A stretch of 6,927 nucleotides of DNA from the NCBI GenBank assembly GCA_900550835.1, contig URTP01000107.1, positions 1-6,927 on the forward strand, written 5' to 3'. Below, piece by piece: positions 5,323 to 6,927 of this stretch (positions within the stretch are counted from its first letter, which is position 1; every line of letters starts with the position of its first letter). The stretch comes from an uncultured Collinsella sp. (GTDB lineage Bacteria > Actinomycetota > Coriobacteriia > Coriobacteriales > Coriobacteriaceae). The notes under the pieces are model-generated. The model did not search any database. It saw only the letters and a list, made by a program, of their open reading frames with translations, and was not told the origin of the DNA. Position numbers and translations under genes: made by a program.

Positions 5323-6927
5323 CGTCTTGGTCTTGCTGAGAGTGCACAGAGCGAAATTACGGGCGTTGCCGATGAGCTCGCCGGTCGTCATCTGCAGTTT
5401 CGTCCCATGGGCGCGGCGGATGCCGAGGGCGCGAGCGCGCTAGAGGCTGCCTGCTTTGAAGGTGCCGGACACGAGGCGTGGACGTCGGGCATGTTCCTGT
5501 CCGAACTGGGCGAGGACGTCGCTGCGCCGCGTAGCTGGTGGGTGGCACACGACGACGGCAAGCTGCTGGGCCTTGCCGGCGGTATGGTCGTGGACGGTGA
5601 TGTGCAGATTCTGGATGTCGCCGTCGACCCGGCACATCGCCGTGAGGGCATTGCCCGCAAGCTGCTGTCGCATGTGAGCTATGATGCCCAGATGCTCGGC
5701 TGCACCACGGCTTCGCTCGAGGTCGAGGACGACAACAAGGGAGCGATCGCGCTTTATAACGCTCTGGGCTTTACCGAGGCAGGATGGCGCCGCGGCTATT
5801 ATGGTGCCGGCAAGGACGCCATCGTCATGACGGCTCCGCTGCCCCTGGTGCTTCCGGTCGACAATGCTTCGCCCGAGCCGACGGCGGCAGAGCAGCGCGT
5901 ATGGCCGCTGCCTGCGCCTGGGCGCTCCGAGGGGGAGCGTGCCGAAATTGAGCGCCGCCGCCTAGTGCTCGCTATCGAGAGCTCCTGCGACGAGACGGCC
6001 GTGGCGATTATCGATGCGGATGGCAATATGCTGGCCAACCAGGTGTCGACACAGATTGATTTTCACGCCCGCTTTGGCGGCGTGGTGCCCGAGATCGCCT
6101 CGCGCAAACACGTTGAGGTGATTGTGAGTGTCGTGGATGCGGCGCTCGAGGATGCCGCAGCATCGCTTGGTCTTGAGGGTGGAGCCATCGCGCCGAGCGA
6201 ACTCGCCGCCGTGGGCGTGACACAGGGTCCGGGCCTGGTGGGCGCCCTCGTGGTGGGCGTTGCCTTTGCCAAAGGCTTTGCCTACGCTGCCGGTAAGCCG
6301 CTCGTATGCGTCAACCATCTGGAGGGGCACCTGTTTGCCAACTTGCTGGCGCAGCCCGACCTCAAGCCGCCGTTCATCTTCACGCTTGTCTCGGGCGGGC
6401 ACACCATGCTCGTGCACGTGAAGGCATGGGGTGACTACGAGGTACTTGGTGAGACACTCGACGATGCTGTGGGCGAGGCCTTCGACAAGGTAGCCAAGGC
6501 GTTGGGTCTGGGCTATCCCGGTGGCCCCATCATCTCCAAGCTGGCCGAGACGGGTAATCCCCGCGCGATCGATTTTCCTCGCGCGCTTAACAGCAGGGGA
6601 GACTATCGTTTCTCGCTTTCGGGCCTTAAAACGGCCGTGACGCTCTACATCGAGCAGGAGACCAAGGCCGGGCGCACGATTCACCTGCCCGATCTGGCGG
6701 CTTCGTTTGAGGCAGCTGTCTTTGACGTGCAGTACAAGAAGGCCAAAAACGCCCTGCATGCCACCGGATGCAAGGAATACTGCATCGGTGGCGGCGTCTC
6801 GGCCAACCCGCATCTGCGCGAGATGATGATCAAGAAGCTTGGGCGTCAGGGGATCCGCGTAACGGTGCCGCCCTTGTCTGCCTGTACCGATAACGCAGCC
6901 ATGATCGCGGAGGTCGCCCGCCGTAAA
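4603..6927 (+). CDS. TsaB-RimI-TsaD trifunctional fusion (3' end beyond window)
   Basis: One frame stays open from ATG 4603 to the last base: 775 codons with no stop. It contains, in order, a TsaB domain (about 1-240), a RimI-type GNAT acetyltransferase domain (about 264-412), a proline-rich and then charged linker (about 413-452), and a TsaD domain (453 to the window end). TsaB and TsaD together transfer the threonylcarbamoyl group to A37 of tRNA. RimI acetylates the N-terminal alanine of ribosomal protein bS18. About 20-30 C-terminal residues of TsaD are probably missing because the window ends. The start overlaps tsaE by 14 nt and has no good Shine-Dalgarno (only AAGG about 10 nt upstream), so translation is probably coupled to tsaE. 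All diagnostic motifs of each domain remain in this one frame, so a sequencing frameshift is unlikely to have produced the fusion. Pairwise TsaB-RimI and RimI-TsaD fusions are known to me in Actinobacteria; the three-way form is rarer. Confidence 0.92.
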   Translation, partial: MSLHNDNALVVALDTSTDMLACAARWIDEQTGETKLVSGDHMCRRHANVELVNTVDGVLAQAGLDRSDVGCYVVGRGPGSFTGVRIGISTAKGLARGANAPLLGVSTLDACAWTAWKAGVRGKLGILADAMRGEVYPALYMLVDDGPERQFEREHVVKAAVALDEWRRAADWDQVQLTGDGLVRYGKLLGEDETARCVERDLWWPSGEGLLLAHAAGDGDPARVLPIYTRLSDAEENERKRLGLAESAQSEITGVADELAGRHLQFRPMGAADAEGASALEAACFEGAGHEAWTSGMFLSELGEDVAAPRSWWVAHDDGKLLGLAGGMVVDGDVQILDVAVDPAHRREGIARKLLSHVSYDAQMLGCTTASLEVEDDNKGAIALYNALGFTEAGWRRGYYGAGKDAIVMTAPLPLVLPVDNASPEPTAAEQRVWPLPAPGRSEGERAEIERRRLVLAIESSCDETAVAIIDADGNMLANQVSTQIDFHARFGGVVPEIASRKHVEVIVSVVDAALEDAAASLGLEGGAIAPSELAAVGVTQGPGLVGALVVGVAFAKGFAYAAGKPLVCVNHLEGHLFANLLAQPDLKPPFIFTLVSGGHTMLVHVKAWGDYEVLGETLDDAVGEAFDKVAKALGLGYPGGPIISKLAETGNPRAIDFPRALNSRGDYRFSLSGLKTAVTLYIEQETKAGRTIHLPDLAASFEAAVFDVQYKKAKNALHATGCKEYCIGGGVSANPHLREMMIKKLGRQGIRVTVPPLSACTDNAAMIAEVARRK
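5392..5838 (+). other. rimI: RimI-type N-acetyltransferase domain of the fusion
   Basis: Residues 264-412 match RimI. The acetyl-CoA loop is VAVDPAHRREGIARKLL (339-355), with the Q/R-x-x-G-x-G/A pattern at Arg346 to Ala351. Glu373 and Tyr385 line up with Glu103 and Tyr115, the catalytic pair of E. coli RimI. The ending GWRRGYYGAGKDAIVM resembles the family's C-terminus. The usual LEVR motif reads LEVE (372-375), so the arginine after the catalytic glutamate is replaced by Glu375. The GNAT fold and the RimI-like ends are clear; the bS18 substrate is inferred from family and context. Confidence 0.9.
5959..6927 (+). other. tsaD: TsaD domain of the fusion (C-terminus not in window)
   Basis: Residues 453-775 are TsaD (Kae1/Qri7 family), the catalytic subunit that transfers threonylcarbamoyl from TC-AMP to A37. 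Seen: LAIESSCDETAVAI at its start (456-469), TQGPGLVGAL (540-549), the metal motif HLEGH with His572 and His576, SGGHT (597-601), GETLDDAVGEAFDK (616-629), GYPGGP (637-642), FSLSGLKT (670-677), GGGVSAN (729-735) and CTDNAAM (761-767) with metal ligand Asp763. All three metal ligands are intact, so the domain should be active. The extreme C-terminus is cut by the window edge. Confidence 0.95.

Noticed and set aside
4501..5391. Reverse-strand open frame of 296 codons opposite the end of tsaE and the TsaB domain
   Set aside because: The + strand here encodes clear TsaE and TsaB motifs. The antisense translation shows no recognisable domain and is what GC-rich coding DNA commonly produces on the other strand.
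6562..6585. Inverted repeat with 7-bp CGCGCGA/TCGCGCG arms in the TsaD region
   Set aside because: The arms are short with a 10-nt loop, and both encode a Pro-Arg-Ala repeat (PRAIDFPRAL). Chance in GC-rich coding sequence is sufficient.
5962..6813. Reverse-strand open frame of 283 codons opposite the TsaD domain
   Set aside because: TsaD motifs run through the whole + strand segment. The antisense product is low-complexity Arg/His/Gly-rich with no family resemblance, so it is a shadow.
1..6927. Search for CRISPR arrays, tRNA or rRNA genes, insertion sequences, toxin-antitoxin or phage genes
   Set aside because: No regular repeat arrays, cloverleaf-like segments, terminal inverted repeats or related protein motifs were seen. 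Almost the entire window is housekeeping coding sequence.

Overview
The window reads as a chromosomal housekeeping operon from a high-GC Gram-positive bacterium, all on the + strand. Gene order, codon choice and the fused t6A protein suggest the class Coriobacteriia, probably Collinsella or a close relative. That assignment is from memory of the gene neighbourhood, not from a database search. There is no phage, transposon, CRISPR array or RNA gene that I can see.

Layout. Positions 1-15 may be the last four codons of an upstream gene. It is followed by a very strong intrinsic terminator (23-54), so what follows is a separate transcription unit. A short intergenic region (55-151) carries two candidate sigma-70-type promoters of identical geometry, 36 bp apart. 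The operon then runs as: acpS (holo-ACP synthase with an unusual C-terminal tail), nnrE-nnrD (NAD(P)H-hydrate epimerase and dehydratase in one protein), alr (alanine racemase), a family 4 [4Fe-4S] uracil-DNA glycosylase, tsaE, and a very long open frame (4603 to the window end, no stop) that encodes TsaB, RimI and TsaD in a single polypeptide. Intergenic gaps are 0 to 12 nt, and the last two genes overlap by 14 nt, so co-transcription is likely.

How the genes work together. TsaE and the TsaB-RimI-TsaD fusion supply the transfer half of the N6-threonylcarbamoyladenosine (t6A37) tRNA modification. Only TsaC/Sua5, which makes the threonylcarbamoyl-AMP donor, is not in view. The RimI domain would acetylate the N-terminus of ribosomal protein bS18. 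The other genes serve carrier-protein activation, nicotinamide cofactor repair, D-alanine supply for peptidoglycan, and DNA base-excision repair. They share growth-related housekeeping roles rather than one pathway.

The most notable item is the three-domain t6A/acetyltransferase fusion. Lesser oddities are an AcpS with a roughly 50-residue charged tail and a missing motif histidine, substitutions in the RimI and NnrD motifs, a perfect 10-bp-arm hairpin inside alr, and a marked rise in GC-ending codons from the front to the back of the operon. I found no convincing evidence of a wholly new system.
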